The position numbers and the translations under genes are program-made. 64,000 bases of DNA. Origin: Copromyces sp. CBS 386.78. Lineage: Eukaryota > Ascomycota > Sordariomycetes > Sordariales > Sordariaceae. The notes below the pieces were generated by a model that did no database searches, had not been told where the DNA came from, and was given only the letters and a program-made list of their open reading frames with translations. The number at the start of each line of letters is the position of its first letter. Position 1 is the stretch's first letter. This document shows, one piece after another, positions 22,258-34,856 of the stretch. The stretch spans positions 62,001 through 126,000 of the forward strand of contig MU839111.1 in the NCBI GenBank assembly GCA_030685235.1. The letters are read 5' to 3'.

Positions 22258-24646
22258 TTACACAGTGCCGCTCTGAGCTCCCTGCTTCTCTTGATCCTGG
22301 ATCGAAGGTGCTGATACGGTAGGGTTGAATCGACCTGCTGCCTCCTTCCTGTCTGTACGCGAGCTCTCTGAACTGCTGGCCTTGCTAGTGCCATGGTCGA
22401 TGCTCTTTCTGGCTCCGTTATCTTCGCTGTTCCTGAATTTCTTGGTCAACGCCAACGCCGGTTGCATAATGCCAACGGGCTCCCCAGCTTCTTGCTTGGC
22501 CTTCTTCTCCCGCTCCTTCTCCATTTTGTGCATCACTTCAGCGGTGAGTTCCTGCTTCAGTAGTCGCTCCAACACATCCTTCTTGCGAGTACGCCTATCG
22601 CCGATAGTAATGAGCAAACCGGCAGTACAGTTGGCAACAATGGAGCAGCAAAGGACAGTGGTGGTAACTGCACTGCTTCTCGTGCGGTAATCCGTAGACC
22701 AGGTATAAGAACCGAGAGTGATCTGGAGACAACTGTGCAGGTCCAGTAGGCAAACAATGGCAATGAGCAAGCCGATAGGGAAGGCATGGTGGGTTCCCGT
22801 TTCGTGAGGCTTGTAGAAGGTGTGTGATTTGGCCAGCTTCTTCTGATGGTGAACCAATCGGGCTTGCGATTTCTCGGAGATAACAGGGATAAACTCGTCG
22901 TCGTGTCGGACTTCTGTCATGTGAGGGTCTACGGGGGCGCGCTCAAGATCGGCTTGGTCGATGGCGGCTTGGGTTTGAAGAGGCACGTCATTGGGATCCG
23001 TCAAGGGGACCAACAAGCGCTTGCGGAGCTTGATGGTTTTGAGGTCTGGATAAAAGTTAGCATTATGTACGACATATTTCGACTGAAGGGCAAATACTTA
23101 CGATAGCGAGCCACAAAGATCATGTGGTATGTGTCTACCGCCCGGAAAGGAGCAAGACCATCGCCAACAATAGCGAACAAAGCAACAAGGACATTGTCAA
23201 TGACATTGATCACGTACAGCTGCTTGTCGCCGACGTAGATCCAGCCGATAAGGAAAAGAACCCAAGCAAGACCGAACAGGGTGATCAGAGTAGCATAGAG
23301 GGTAACAGCGAAGCCCAGCGGCCGCCTGACGTACTTTCCAAAGGCCTTCATGCGCTGCTTGAACTTGGAACGCTTTGAGTGGAGCATATGTCGGACATAG
23401 TCGTTGAGCATCCGGATGTCTTCCTCGCGCCATCCCTCCAGAGTGGCATCCTTGGGCAGGATGGCATACTGAGGAGCAGTCAAGACAGTCGAGAAACTGT
23501 GGACATGAGGAAGCTGGGGGCGCTGATCTAGGCTCTCGTCTTCCACCTCACCCTCGCCCAAGGTGGTGGCCGTTCCAGTGGTTCGGATAGCACGAACATC
23601 CTCCTGGGAAGGGGGATATGTGGCGGGCAAGTTGGGTGGTAGAACTGGTAGCTGGGAGAGATCATATGTCGGTCTTCGGTTGACGAATCTACCCAGCGAG
23701 GGAACGAAGAGGGAGTTTTGCACGTTGGTGATGGACGACAGCGTGGCAACTTCTGGGTCTATAGGGTAGAGTAGAGTAGTCAGTATCTGTGAAGACGAGG
23801 GAGCTAAAGGAAATGTTGCATACCAATAACATCCAAAAAGTCCACAATACGCGAGTCGTATATGTCCTGTTCTGCCTGTGCCTGAGCATCCTCAGGGCTA
23901 GGCTCATTCTCCGCACGACGACGGCGTGAAATAAGGTTTCGGAAGGTGCCCTGGTGGCGCAAACCGGGGTGCTGTGGCTCAACATTGATAGATGGCTGGG
24001 CCAGAGGGTCTTCATTGATGGGGGGGAGATGAGCAGCTGGTGGCTGGGGCACCTCTCCTCCAACACGATCGGGAACTAGGGGTGTCGATTTGTGCATCAT
24101 GGGCTGATCATCGGCCCAGGTTCTGGCACTAACTGGTCGTTGAGGTTCTGAGCTGGAACGACGTCGACCTGTTGTTGTGGCTAAAGGTGCCGGGGCATCT
24201 TGGGGTTGGGAAGGGCGTCTCTGGCCAGAGATGACTGGCGGCCCCAGTCGTGAGCTTTCGGATGGAGCGCGTAGTCTTCGAAGACGGATAGCCGATTCTT
24301 GACGAGCGGGCTGGTATGGAATGGTTCGAGCCTGACTTTGTTGTGTGGGAGGAGGTGGAGCAGGACGGTGAGGCACCAGATCGGGCTGTTGTGATGGTTG
24401 ATGGAGTACAGGCGGCCGCTCACTGATGGGGCTAAGAGCTGTTGGTGGTGGTATGTCTGCTGCTGTCGGCCGTGCAGCTGCCTGCGGTGATTCTGCTAGT
24501 TCGAGCAACGACGGGAGTCTTGTCGATGTTGTGCTCGAACGTCGAACATCTTCCTCGGTGAAATATTCGCCTTGGCTGGCATGCCCCTGGTTATCCTTGC
24601 CCGGCCCATCTGCCCCATTTCCTCCATTCTGTGGTTGCTGCGACAT
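22258..24646 (-). CDS. DUF2985-type fungal integral membrane protein
   Basis: Three exons (24646-23824, 23758-23102, 23045-22258) give 755 aa. Introns are 65 and 56 nt with GTATGC and GTAAGT donors and CTGAC/CTAAC branches, both phase 1. The first ~300 residues are a disordered Pro/Gln/Ser/Arg-rich cytosolic tail. A conserved soluble segment (LEGWREEDIRMLNDYVRHML) comes before four predicted membrane segments: GFAVTLYATLITLFGLAW, VINVIDNVLVALFAIVG, HAFPIGLLIAIVCLLDL and TTVLCCSIVANCTAGLLI. A Lys/Glu-rich C-terminal tail follows. This layout matches the uncharacterised fungal membrane family annotated as DUF2985; no function is known. The alternative start, a non-ATG extension, was rejected. 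Its 3' end lies 255 bp from the JmjC gene's stop, tail to tail. Confidence 0.8.
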
Positions 24647-25469
24647 TGCACCTGATAGCACCTGCTATCCCAGTGTCGTAACGGAGTGTCTCGTGTAGCG
24701 GTCCTTCCCGTCGTTGTCCAGAATGGTTGTGCAAACGAGGAGATTGGAAAACTGGAGAAGGAGGTTGGAGACGGATGATGCCTGTTCCCGTTGATCACTG
24801 CTGGGTTCGTTTGTTTGTTTGTTCCTTCCTCCTTGAACCTGACTAAGGTCCTTGACAGAGCAGGAGCACACAGACAACTGAAGGCGACAAGAAGAACAGA
24901 ACAGAACAGAAACAGTTTAAAGATGCAACATACAAGGCAGGTAGCAGCCAGATATACTGGACCTACCTTAGTATGCGAATCATTAGCACAAGGTCTAGAA
25001 TACCGTCACCACATGGCCAACCCAAGTGATGGGGTCCAGGTCCATGCCAAGGTCACGAACAAGGTCCAAGCCAAGGACTTGGCTTTTTTGTTTTTCGTTC
25101 TGGACAGGGATATTACACACCATTGGCGATGATCCCCAGGCGCACTTCCCAGCGAGTCCCCCAAGCGCACATCGTCCCTGAACAAGTCCCAATTTCCCTG
25201 TCTTGGAAGCAGGTGTGGCTGTGACGTCATGCTACTAGCAGGTACCAACCAATCACACATGCTGCGCCGCGTTTCAGATGAACGTTGAGGTTGTTCACCG
25301 TTCGATAAGATAACAGATCAACGCTACCAAACAATGGAATGTCCACTGCACCATTCCATTTCTCCAGCAATTTGACCCACAGATCCATCAAGGTGCATCA
25401 CCATCACCAACACAAGAACGAACTTCTGACGACACTATTCTGGCTATACTACAATTGCCAACACTCAAC
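24647..25469. other. Intergenic, no gene recognised
   Basis: This is the promoter side of the DUF2985 gene and the 3' flank of the P450. A short AGAACAGAACAGAACAG run lies at about 24892-24912. No other feature was seen. Confidence 0.4.
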
Positions 25470-27175
25470 TCAAAGCTCAATCTCCGGCTGCCTCCCCTTA
25501 TACTCAACCTTCAAAACCGGATCCACCCCCATGGAGAAGCCAAAGGTCCTCACCTTGGGATCAGACCCCTCCGGCAGCCTCCACTCGTAATTCAGCAGCA
25601 GATAAATCACGGCAATCTTGACCTCGTTCGCCGCAAAGAACCGTCCGGGGCACGCGTGCTGTCCGTGTCCGAACCCCAAGTGATCCGGCCCCGTGCTCAC
25701 CAGCTGCGCCACCTTCTCTTTACCCGCTCCGGGCGTCTCGCGCATCCTCAAGAACCGTCTGCCGTCCCATTTGTCCGCTTGCTCGTACACCTCCGAGTTC
25801 CACATGTTGTGCGACGAGACCGCCACCATGCCGCCCTTGGGGATGAAGGTGCCGTCCGAAAGCGTCAGATCCTTCTCGACGTAGCGACGCATCGAGACCA
25901 TGCCGATGGGCTTGACACGTTGGGACTCCTTGATCACGCTGTCGAGCAGCTTCATGTTGTACAGCGACGTCTTCTTCCACCCGCCTTCGCTGAGCGCTTG
26001 CATCATCTCCTCCCGCAGCGGCCCAATGTACTCGGGGTTTTGCATCAGCTTGGTCATCACCTGGCACGTCAAGTCGGTGGTGGTGTGGATGGCTGCCAGG
26101 GACATGACTAGCTGCGCAACTGCCGCGTCGTAGTTCTTGCCCTTGGCTGTCCGCTCGAACCACTCGATCGCGTCGTCGTGCTCGGCCTTGCCGCCGTTGG
26201 CCGCCTTTTCTTGCCGTCTCTTCTGGAGGACGGGGTCGATGATGGTACGGGCTAGAGCGACGTGGGCGCGGGCGAGCCGGCACGAAGGGAGGAACCAGTG
26301 GACCATGGGGCGGAGAACGGCAGGCCAGAGACGGAGTTCTTCGGCGGCGCGGAAGCCGTCTAGTGTGTACTGCTGCGTGACCTTGAGCCATTCCTCGTTG
26401 CGGCAGAGTTCCTCGCCGAGGAAGACGCGAGATGAGATGCGGGCGATGATGGGGAGGATCTTTGAGCGGATGTTGATGGTGCACCACTCGCCGTTGGCTG
26501 GCTTGGGGAGGATTTCCTCAATCGCTAGGCAAGTTTCTTCGGCGAGGGGCTCGGTGACCTTGTCTGTCATTGTTGTCAGCATTCGCCGTGTCTCATCAAG
26601 CCAAGGAATTTGACATACTCAGGTACTTGGTAAGATCCCTCATGATAACCTCCTGAACAATCTGCGAATCACGGCTACCCTCACGGAATCCTTCGAAACC
26701 GGGGAGGTGCGCATGGAAGGCCTAGTTCGTCTGGTCAGCCCCCATCTTTATTCTTGTCCTACCCCCAACACAAAGGATAACAAACCTTATAAGTCCACTT
26801 TGAAAAGTTCAACCGATCATCGCTCTTGATCTCGTTGGCAAAACGCGGCGGCAACACCGTGATCTCGCCAGTATCGCTAATAACCCGGCAAGGCTTGTCG
26901 GGGTTGGCCTTGAACCAGTTCGCTAGCATCTCCCGAGAGCCAGTCACGAACTCCTTCTTCGGTCTCGTGTCGCTGAACTCGAGAGGGCCCCTAGGGTTCA
27001 GGTGCTTGATGTTCTTGGAGTATCTCGGACCCTGAAGGGAGTACACAATGACGATCAAGAGAAAAGCCGTGACGAGGTAAGGGAAGGGCTTCGCCGAGGG
27101 ATCGGTGATGGACTTGAGGTCGAACCGCTCCATCCACGAGGGGATGGAGCTGGGTGTGGCCGAAGGGTTGGCCAT
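25470..27175 (-). CDS. Cytochrome P450 monooxygenase (ent-kaurene oxidase/CYP68-like)
   Basis: Three exons (27175-26786, 26721-26619, 26563-25470) give 528 aa. Introns are 64 and 55 nt. The start ATG has an A at -3. An N-terminal membrane anchor (PYLVTAFLLIVIVYSL, about 26-41) places it in the ER. Diagnostic P450 motifs are all present: the I-helix AAIHTTTDL (in place of the usual AGxxT), the K-helix ExxR as ESQR, and the haem-binding loop FGHGQHACPGRFFA with its axial Cys. The LPGFEGF segment and haem loop resemble the fungal group annotated as ent-kaurene oxidases and CYP68/CYP503 relatives, which oxidise terpenoid or similar secondary-metabolite scaffolds. The substrate is unknown. No terpene or polyketide synthase lies in this window. 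Confidence 0.9.
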
Positions 27176-28493
27176 GATTGCTGTGTTGGTGTTCCCCTTT
27201 AGTAGGTTGTAATGGTATTTAGACTCTTCAACCAAGATGCAAAAGGTGAAGAGGTAGAAGGGAGTGTTCAAAACCTAACCCCTCGAGAACACTCACCATC
27301 TTTATACGTCCTACCACAGTACTACCAGCAGTCCATCTAGGCGACATGAACCCTCCTTCTCGCCTTGTACCCCCTCAACTTTATCCATTTGCATATCTCG
27401 TTTAGAAAATATGAAAAGTGGCACAAAATATCCTTGTCGTATTGATACTGTAGCATGACTACTACCTCGCACCCGCCTTGCATAAACCTCTCCAACCCCC
27501 GAGCGGGACAATGAAGATCGCTGTTATAACAGTACCTGGTACTAGTTCAAGATCTAGCTGGAACCCCAGACGGAACGAGCCCCTTGCCGAACGGCGGCGG
27601 CTCCTTACCGACACGTCAGTAACACCAAGTTGATAGGAGTGGTGGGGTTTCTCCAGAAATCAGGGATATGAAGTAGGAACGTTTGATGCTAAATGCAACG
27701 GTCCGGGTTGGAGGAAGCGGAAGTAGCTTTCTCGGCGCGGCTCTGTCCATTCCATTTATGGGTGGTGGATGGTGGAGGGCTTGCTTTAGTGGTAGGTTTC
27801 TTGACTCGAGCATGCATCGTTAAACCTTGATTTGTTTCGCTTGCGGTGTGTCCTGTAGGTACACTTGGTATCAACTCTTACCCTATTTATTTACTTATTT
27901 TTGGCTTCGTTCACAATTTCTGTTAACAGACAATTTAAGCCCATAATTACTCTGCTAACCCACCTGACTTCCACTTCTCGAGCTGTGGGGTCGGACGATG
28001 GGTCAAAGGTGCAATGACTGCTCAGGATCTATCTCCCTTTCCAAGCATCTTCCATATCAGCAAAAACAACCTGAGACACTCTCCCTCCCGCCAAGCTACA
28101 CCGCAGTGCTCACAACCAGAACAACCCCGCGCGTACCGCCGATCTTAAAGGCAATTTACCCCGTCGTAGCCCGTCTCCCTCGTTGCCGTTGGCTGGTCCG
28201 TTCAAGCGAAAGCAACACTACCGTTCCGGACCATGCCGGCACGGCCAAGTGCCGGGGACCCACACCTCCGGGTGCACAGGATGCACAAATCATGAATAAG
28301 GGATGCATAACCTTCTGTGAAGGCAGCATAAAACGCACAAATTTTGGATTCTAGAAAGGGGTCTGTGTGCTGTCCTACTTCAACGTCGACCCCTGACGAG
28401 GAGGTTCAACTGAAAAATAAAAGGAGAAGGGAACGGGAGAAGAGAGGCTGTGTGTGTCCTGGGACAAAAGGATGGGAGTGCAAAAGTCAAAAA
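27176..28493. other. Intergenic, no gene recognised
   Basis: Only short ORFs on both strands, with no recognisable domain, repeat or RNA. The first part is presumably the P450 promoter. Confidence 0.4.
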
Positions 28494-28612
28494 ACATACA
28501 ACACCTGGGATTCGCTGGTCGTCACCGACCCAACTACTAGTCAGGCGATTGGTAGCTTATCTATGGGAGAGCGGACGGGATCCCGAGTTTTCTACCATCT
28601 ATGGTCGTATGT
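28494..28612 (-). rRNA. 5S ribosomal RNA, intact dispersed copy
   Basis: The minus strand from 28612 to 28494 reads ACATACGACCAT...GGTGTTGTATGT, 119 nt. Its 5' and 3' ends pair (ACATAC with GTATGT). It contains the conserved GATCCCGTCCGC region and the internal promoter TAGTTGGGTCGGTGACGACC...GCGAATCCC expected of fungal 5S genes. A run of six T follows immediately as a pol III terminator (28494-28489). A TATATAAGG element lies about 25-32 bp upstream (28637-28644), as in dispersed 5S genes of Neurospora. The ORF reading through on the other strand is antisense to this RNA and is not a gene. Confidence 0.93.
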
Positions 28613-29356
28613 GCTATTTCTTTTCAGGACCTTTCCTTATATAGGCAGTGAACGCTTTCTGAAGTCATTTTGCCTAGTGTAATGGGTCGCATGCAGCACA
28701 ATCCCACCCCTTTCACTCCCCTCCCACGAAGCCTCGCAGTTAGCGATCTCTCATGGACTTGGTGAAATTGACTGTGAGTGGCGGTGGAAGGCCGGGAAGA
28801 GCTATTATAAACTCCATGTTGCCTACATGAAGATGTGAGAGTGTGTGTGTGTGTGGATGGCGAGGCAAATAGGAATCGGAAAGTCCCAAGACAAAACATG
28901 GAGCAGAACGGGAACGCACCTTCGTTAAATCCAACAAGGAGTACAAAAACTACCTACCTATCGAAAAAGGCCGCAGCAGTCTTGGGACGAGGCAAAGACC
29001 ATCAATGATAAAGCCGTTCAATTGAATCGGTGATCAATTGCGTTGATGAAAGCGGAAAACCCAGTGAAGACATTAGTGTACAGGTCTCCCCAACACAATC
29101 ACATTCCTAAGAAAACACCGCCTATATATTTGCAGAAATGTCGCTGAACAGCAATATCTAGCCAGGATACTGGCCGGCAGCTAATGCCATCGGATTATAC
29201 GGTACAGGGGCAGCGTGACTACCTGTTTGACATTTATAGCCCATTCGTATATCTGATTCGGCTGCCCCCCCGCCTGCCATAGTCGTACAAGCTTGTTATT
29301 TGCGATGTTCTCCCTGTTCTTTAAAGGTGTAAAAAGAGCTTCACATCCTCTAACAC
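28613..29356. other. Intergenic, no gene recognised
   Basis: Contains the 5S upstream TATA element and a short GT microsatellite (about 28838-28854). No gene seen. Confidence 0.4.
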
Positions 29357-30519
29357 TTACAATCTCATCGCTCCACCTGTTCCCTGAAAAGGTCCCTGAT
29401 GCACCTCCGTTGCATCTAGCTCGCACATAGCAGGAGGATCAGATGTCCTCCCTGGCAGTTCTGCTGACTGTCCAAAATCTTGAATACACGGAGGATCATG
29501 AGCGTTAACGTCAGGTCTCGCGCCTCCGCTCTCTGCCAACGTCTTCCTTTGCCTGTGCCGTTTCAACCAATATATGAGGCAGCCGCCGGCTACCAAGGCA
29601 AGGAGTGGTCCGGCCACGACCCCGGCTATCCAAGCTCTTGATGCCCCTGAAGCAGGCCTTGGATATGTCTCTGGGACGGGATTTTCGTAATATGTGCCGC
29701 TTGATGTGGGCGCTGGATCCCCGGTAGTGGTAGATGTATTATTTTCTGAGCCACTTGATGAATTCAGTGTCGTTGTGATTGATTCATCGTCCGCCGGAAT
29801 GTCTGACGAACTCATTGTTGTAGTTTCGGTGACAACTAAGGTGCCCGGAGTTGTAAGTGTTATGATGCCCGATGATATTGTCACTGTGACAACTTGTGTT
29901 ATCTCCACGGTTGTGGGATCCTGGATAACACTCTCAAAAATTCCGAGGAGATAGGGGTGGGTATCGCCGTGTTTAGAGATATTGTATAGTAGATTCTGGT
30001 CATCGGGGATGCTGTTGTGGGACATCCATAATCAACCCAGCCATTGATTGCATTGAAATTGTACAGAATAGTCGAGCCAAAGCAGGTTGGGTAAGGGCTT
30101 CCACTGTAAGGGCAATGGTTAGGGCACGAGGTCATCACATAGAAGCAAGTACGCGAAGGTAAACATACCAAGTTATCCTGTCACCCCCTGCCATTACTAC
30201 AACCGAACCATCGCATCCTATTCCAATACCACATGTAAGTCCATACCCACAGCAAGCCGCATAGCTGTTCGAGGTAGTGAAAGTTTGGCCCGATGCGCAA
30301 GACACGGTGGACACTGAACGCGCGCAAGTTAGTACAAAGCGGATAGAAGAAGATATGAACATTTGACATACTGGATCCATTCGGATCAACGTACGTGCCC
30401 CGTATGGCATCTGATGAGACGGTGCTTTGAGCCTCTGTCGTGCTGATGATCCCAAGGAAGCACACCAAGACATGTCCTATGCCCAGCGGAAGGCGAGAAC
30501 CTATGGCTCGGGAGGCCAT
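29357..30519 (-). CDS. Secretory single-pass membrane protein with Cys-rich ectodomain
   Basis: The ATG at 30519 lies in ACCATGG context. A signal peptide ends near TTEAQ. Exons 30519-30372, 30313-30169 and 30103-about 30037 join in phase. The third junction is less certain: a GTTGAT donor at 30036 can pair in frame with AG ending at 29921 (116-nt intron, 307 aa) or 29996 (41 nt, 332 aa). The ectodomain has a Cys-spaced segment (SYAACCGYGLTCGIGIGC) and a second Cys block (PYPTCFGS). A long Ser/Thr-rich, mucin-like stalk follows, then one transmembrane helix (AWIAGVVAGPLLALVAGGCL) with a basic stop-transfer (KRHRQRK) and a short cytosolic tail. This is the layout of fungal cell-surface sensors or adhesion-type proteins (WSC/Mid2-like), but no named domain was recognised. 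Confidence 0.7.
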
Positions 30520-31270
30520 GGTGTTGCGAAACTGATAGGAGAGTGTTAAGAGAACGTGCTGAGGAGAGGACTCGGAAAACTTGAAGTGTGCGAGAAATGG
30601 ATTTCGAGGCTGGAAAATCTAGGATCAATCGAGACATGGACGCGCCGAAAAGACGGGTTGTTTACTTTGGAGCAAGCAGCTAGTGCATGGTCCGGTTGTT
30701 CGAACAGGGAACTGTTGGAGAAACATGTTGGGCGCAAATGTGTCAATACAGCGTGCTTGACCTCATGATTGAAACATGACCGTTCATGATTAGACATATT
30801 TGTCGGGAACCTGAAGAGAATTTGGCGACCCGTCGGAAGAGCGCATCTCGAAGGATTCGTCTGTGGATCTGTGTCGGGTATTTGAACCACTTGTTAGCGG
30901 CCCAGAAATTCGAGAACGGGAAGCCGCAGAGTTGTCGATGTGATGAATGACTTCCGCAGACTAATGATGAGCCACCCCATCATTTGTTTCCTTGCTCTCG
31001 GAACCTTGTCGTGAAAATGGAAATGCAGCGGATGAATTGAGGGAAAGGGAGATGCGCACCAGTTGTTTCAAGTGTGCGAAATGCCCGCTTTGTCTTTACC
31101 GGCCCCAGTGTCTGCTCATTCTCCAGGTACCGAATCTGCATCCGATATGTGCTCAAGTCGCAGGCTGAATCAAGTTGATGATAAATTGAAGATGATGGAT
31201 ATAGAAAGCAGAGACAAAAGAAACAGTTGATTGACCACACCAACCACTCCATACGCTCCCAAATCAGGAA
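30520..31270. other. Intergenic, no gene recognised
   Basis: Promoter of the membrane protein and 3' flank of the zinc-finger gene. Only short ORFs. Confidence 0.4.
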
Positions 31271-32897
31271 CTACCTCATCCATGCATCCAAGCCCATAAC
31301 CCCCGTCATCCCAATCATACCCATTCCATAAGAACCGTCTTGTCCCTCCGACGTCGGCAAAGTACCATACGCGGAATCCGAAACCTCGTCACCACCGTGG
31401 TTCATCACCCCCTCAAAGCAAGCCTCGAGATCGACTTCGCCGTTCTTGAAGAAGGGAAGGTCGAGACTGTTGGGGTCGAAGCTTTCGACCAGGGAGTCAA
31501 GCCAGCTTTGGCCTCCCGGAAAAGTGACTTCCTCCGCCCCGGCTGGAGCCTCTCCCTCCCCGTCTCTGTGGTGGTCGTCCACACCAGCACCCGTGTCCTC
31601 GGGAGTGTTATCGTACCGGTCCGAGCTTGGACTGGGTGGGCTACTAAGTGGCGTGATTACTGCCGCAGTGTTGTCGGTAGTGCCAGCACCAGCCGCGCTA
31701 GTAGTAGCGGGCCAAACATAAGTTCGACTGAATTTGAACACCACGTCCTTGAACAGCTGATCGGCCTTTTGGTTCATTTGCGTCTGTACCGACGTCATCA
31801 TCTTGTCGAGCTCCTGGCGGAAGATGGGCTCGACATAGCGGGGGAGCTCGCGGCGGAGGAGGTCTTTGAAGGAGGAGATGTCGAAGTTAGAGGCCGTTGG
31901 TGCTGTCGGGGCCTTGTTCTTTGGAGAAGGGTTTGTCGTGTTGGAGTGGTTGAAAGGAGATGATGAAGGACCGGAGGTGTCGTAATCTGTGTGGACAACA
32001 TTGTTAGTACCAGATGAAAGAAGGCAGGAGGTATGAAAGGGAGAAGAGAGAGCAGACGAAAAATGGAGAAAAGAGAAAGGAAAAGGAGGACATACAAGGA
32101 GAAGGAATTTTTGACCCCGCCGGCCCCGGAAAGATGATGCGGTACATATCGTCCCATTTGTCTTCTTCCGACAACCCGGCCTTGGCTCTGGCATGGAGCT
32201 TCTTGTCTTGTTCGTCGGTGATCACCTCGGGCACATTGTCCTTCCTGAGTCGACAGGGAGTTTCTGCCCTTTGATGGCTCTTGAGGTCGTCATCCGTCTT
32301 GAATTGCTCGTAGCATCGGGGGCAGGTGTTCTTGAGGGAATGTCGGCGGTAGATGTGTTCCCTGTACGTTGGGTTTGGGTGTTAGTGTGCTTGCTGTCTG
32401 AAATCGGAGACTTGAGAAATAAGAACGTACTTGACCCGATGAACACTGTCCCATCCCGGCCCACAGCATGTCTTCACTGTTCTGTACTTGACCGGATTAT
32501 GTTGACAAAACGGACAAGCGAACTTGCGGCCTTCTCCTCCGGGTGCTTCAGGGCCATGGTGTTTCGCCCGCTTGGTGGTCGCCTTCTTGACCTCCCTCGT
32601 CACAGGGTGGTGATGTTGATGTTGTTCATGTTGATCCTTAGACTCGTCCTCAGTGGCAGGGTCCTGGTCATGGTAGAAACAATCGCTTTCAACGGCCCGT
32701 CGGGACCGCTTCTTGGAGGGCTGATCAGGGATTTGTTCAAGCCATTTCTCAAGATTGGCCTCGAACCTCGCCATAGATAGCTGGAGGATCAACTTCTTTC
32801 GTTGGCTCAGGAGACTGCTAGCGGTTGGGGTCGTTGTCGTCGTTGTCGAGTTGTTGGCTGGAGTGTTGCCTAACTTGGAAATACACACGTCCTCCAT
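31271..32897 (-). CDS. C2H2-like zinc-finger protein
   Basis: Three exons (32897-32431, 32361-32096, 31986-31271) give 482 aa. Introns are 69 and 109 nt with GTACGT and GTATGT donors. A Gln/His/Lys-rich N-terminus is followed by a finger-like block, RKFACPFCQ...CCGPGWDSVHRVKEHIYRRH (split by intron 1), and then CPRCYEQF...LKSHQRAETPC. This CPF-x-CRGPG-x-RVKxHxxRxH and CPRC...H...C pair is a recurrent Pezizomycotina module found in many nuclear or signalling proteins. Next come a basic/acidic region, a helical segment (SSFKDLLRRELPRYVEPIFRQ) and an acidic, Gly/Met-rich C-terminus. Start choice is uncertain: ATG at 32897 has a weak context and ATG at about 32773 (MARFEANLEKW) is an alternative. 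DNA-binding is plausible but not shown. Confidence 0.75.
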
Positions 32898-34856
32898 CAA
32901 GGGCCGGAACAATCATAGAATCGATCCGTGTTGGGCTAGAGAGCGCCAGGCCAGAGACATCAGCGATGATATCCTAGCGAAACAATATTCGGACTTGGAA
33001 AGCTGGGTTGATGGGTATGGTACGTATGGAAGGTTGCCCTAGGGCTGAAGAGGTATGTCGAGCAATGAGGGTAGACAAGAAGTAGTACCTGATGGGGCGA
33101 GGGCCTGGGAAGGAGCAGATGCTTGAAGATAGATGGACCAAAGGAGTAATGTTGACTGCAAGTGACCAAGTATTCTAGCGATTGTGGGCCAGGTAGAGAC
33201 GGATGTTTGTAAAAACCAAAAACTGCCGAGATTCGTGAGGATGAGACTGAAAGAAATTGCATAGACAAGATCCAACGGATATTCGATAGGAGACAAGATG
33301 CCGGAGCAAAGTGAGCAAAAACATGACCGAAATTCCCAATCGTTATATACCTACTCGCAGTTTGCGCAAATGCGGAGAAGGAGTAAGATAGAGTGTGGTG
33401 TAGATACAGCCCCTCCATCACCTGGTGTCATGATGCACTACACCTCACCCACCATCCCTTCCGAGATCCCGAGGATCCCACAGCAACAACAAGTCTGGAA
33501 TTCTCCAATAAACTTCATGGAAGCGGGACACAGCTCGGCGCGGATGAGCAGTGACACAAGATCAGCGAAGCATTGCAACTTCAATATCTGCGACCTTGCA
33601 ACCCAGACCTGAGGTGCGGCGGCGGCGGGATACTCCGTAAGGTAGGATGGCAGTAAAGGCAGGTTCCGCATGACATGCCGAAAGAGGGCTAACTCCAATC
33701 CTGCTGAGCATGGTTGGCTTGGCCTGGCCTCCCGGCCTGCGGCCTATATGTTGTGGTGGCATCGCGCATGAGGCAATTGCTCAATTGCGGGGAGCCCCTA
33801 TATTGATGTTGGTAGAGGCGATTGAGACTCGCATGCAGTAGACGAGGCTGTGGAAAAGAGGTATAACATCCCATTGGGCACCAAGTGATGGTGACGCGTA
33901 TTGGTTATTTGCTTGTTATCTCCAGTTGGCCCTTTTGTCCACACCTTATCGCATCTTAGACCGGGCTATGACTCTTATAATGAGTTGTCATCGATGTTGT
34001 TATTGTCCCGAGGCATATGCTACGTTTTGAAATCCAGGTCCAATGGCTCAATTGCGGGAAGAGCAGGTGAAGATTCGGTGAGTGTTGTTATGAATGTTGG
34101 CAGCGAAGAGGGCCGGCTACCTTATGCATGGCGCCCAAAGAGGCCGGGATGGATCCGGAGGCGGAGGTACGTTTGCTGGCGTGGCCATAATCAATTCGGA
34201 TAGGCAAGTGCCTCCCGGTTAGAAATGGTGATCTCAGTCCTCCGGCTGCGGAGGCTCGGGGGACAGTGCTCAAGCGCGAAGTTGGGGCCTCTCTTGCCTC
34301 TCTTTCTGTCCCTGGTCTCTTGTCTAGGGCCTCTCAAATAGTCCCTGTGATGGAAGATTAAAAGACCAAAACTTCCTCAAGGTAAAAGATCCAAGATGTT
34401 CTCCATTCAAAACAAACCAACCCAAAAGAAAGCGGCCATCTTCCCTGCGCTAAAAATCCACACGCAATATGACACTCATAAAGCTTCCTGCTTCAAAGCC
34501 CTCAAAGGCCAAGTAAGTGTTACCAGCCACACCAAGAAGACCAATGCTGACAGCTGGGCTGCAGAAAATCATCGGAAAGCTCATACCGCCTCAACACATA
34601 TCTTCGGAGTGACCCAACCGTCACCGAGAGGTTGATGAACAACTCCGACCTCGATGGGATATTGGGCCGGATTGATCATCTAGAGACCGAGGTGAATGCG
34701 CTGGCGCAATCATCTCAAGGGTCTCGCCCACAAAGCTCTGGAAGCGCGGACAGTCGATAGGGAACAGCGAGGGACCAGAACGCATCATTACAGGGATTGT
34801 ATAAAACAGGATTGGGAATTGTACGGTATGCATGGATATGGAGTTTCGGACAGGTC
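32898..34856. other. Intergenic, no gene recognised
   Basis: About 2 kb between the zinc-finger gene's start and the double-cluster regulator's stop. It is probably a long 5'UTR/promoter of the zinc-finger gene plus the 3' flank of the regulator. The 153-codon minus-strand ORF at 32960-33421 has biased Ser/Leu/His composition and no recognisable domain. Confidence 0.4.

Noticed and set aside
28344..28682. 112-codon plus-strand ORF
   Set aside because: It is the antisense reading of the intact 5S rRNA gene; its similarity to the ORF at 15389-15907 comes from shared 5S sequence.
32960..33421. 153-codon minus-strand ORF upstream of the zinc-finger gene
   Set aside because: Low-information Ser/Leu/His composition, and the initiating region is better explained as a leader.
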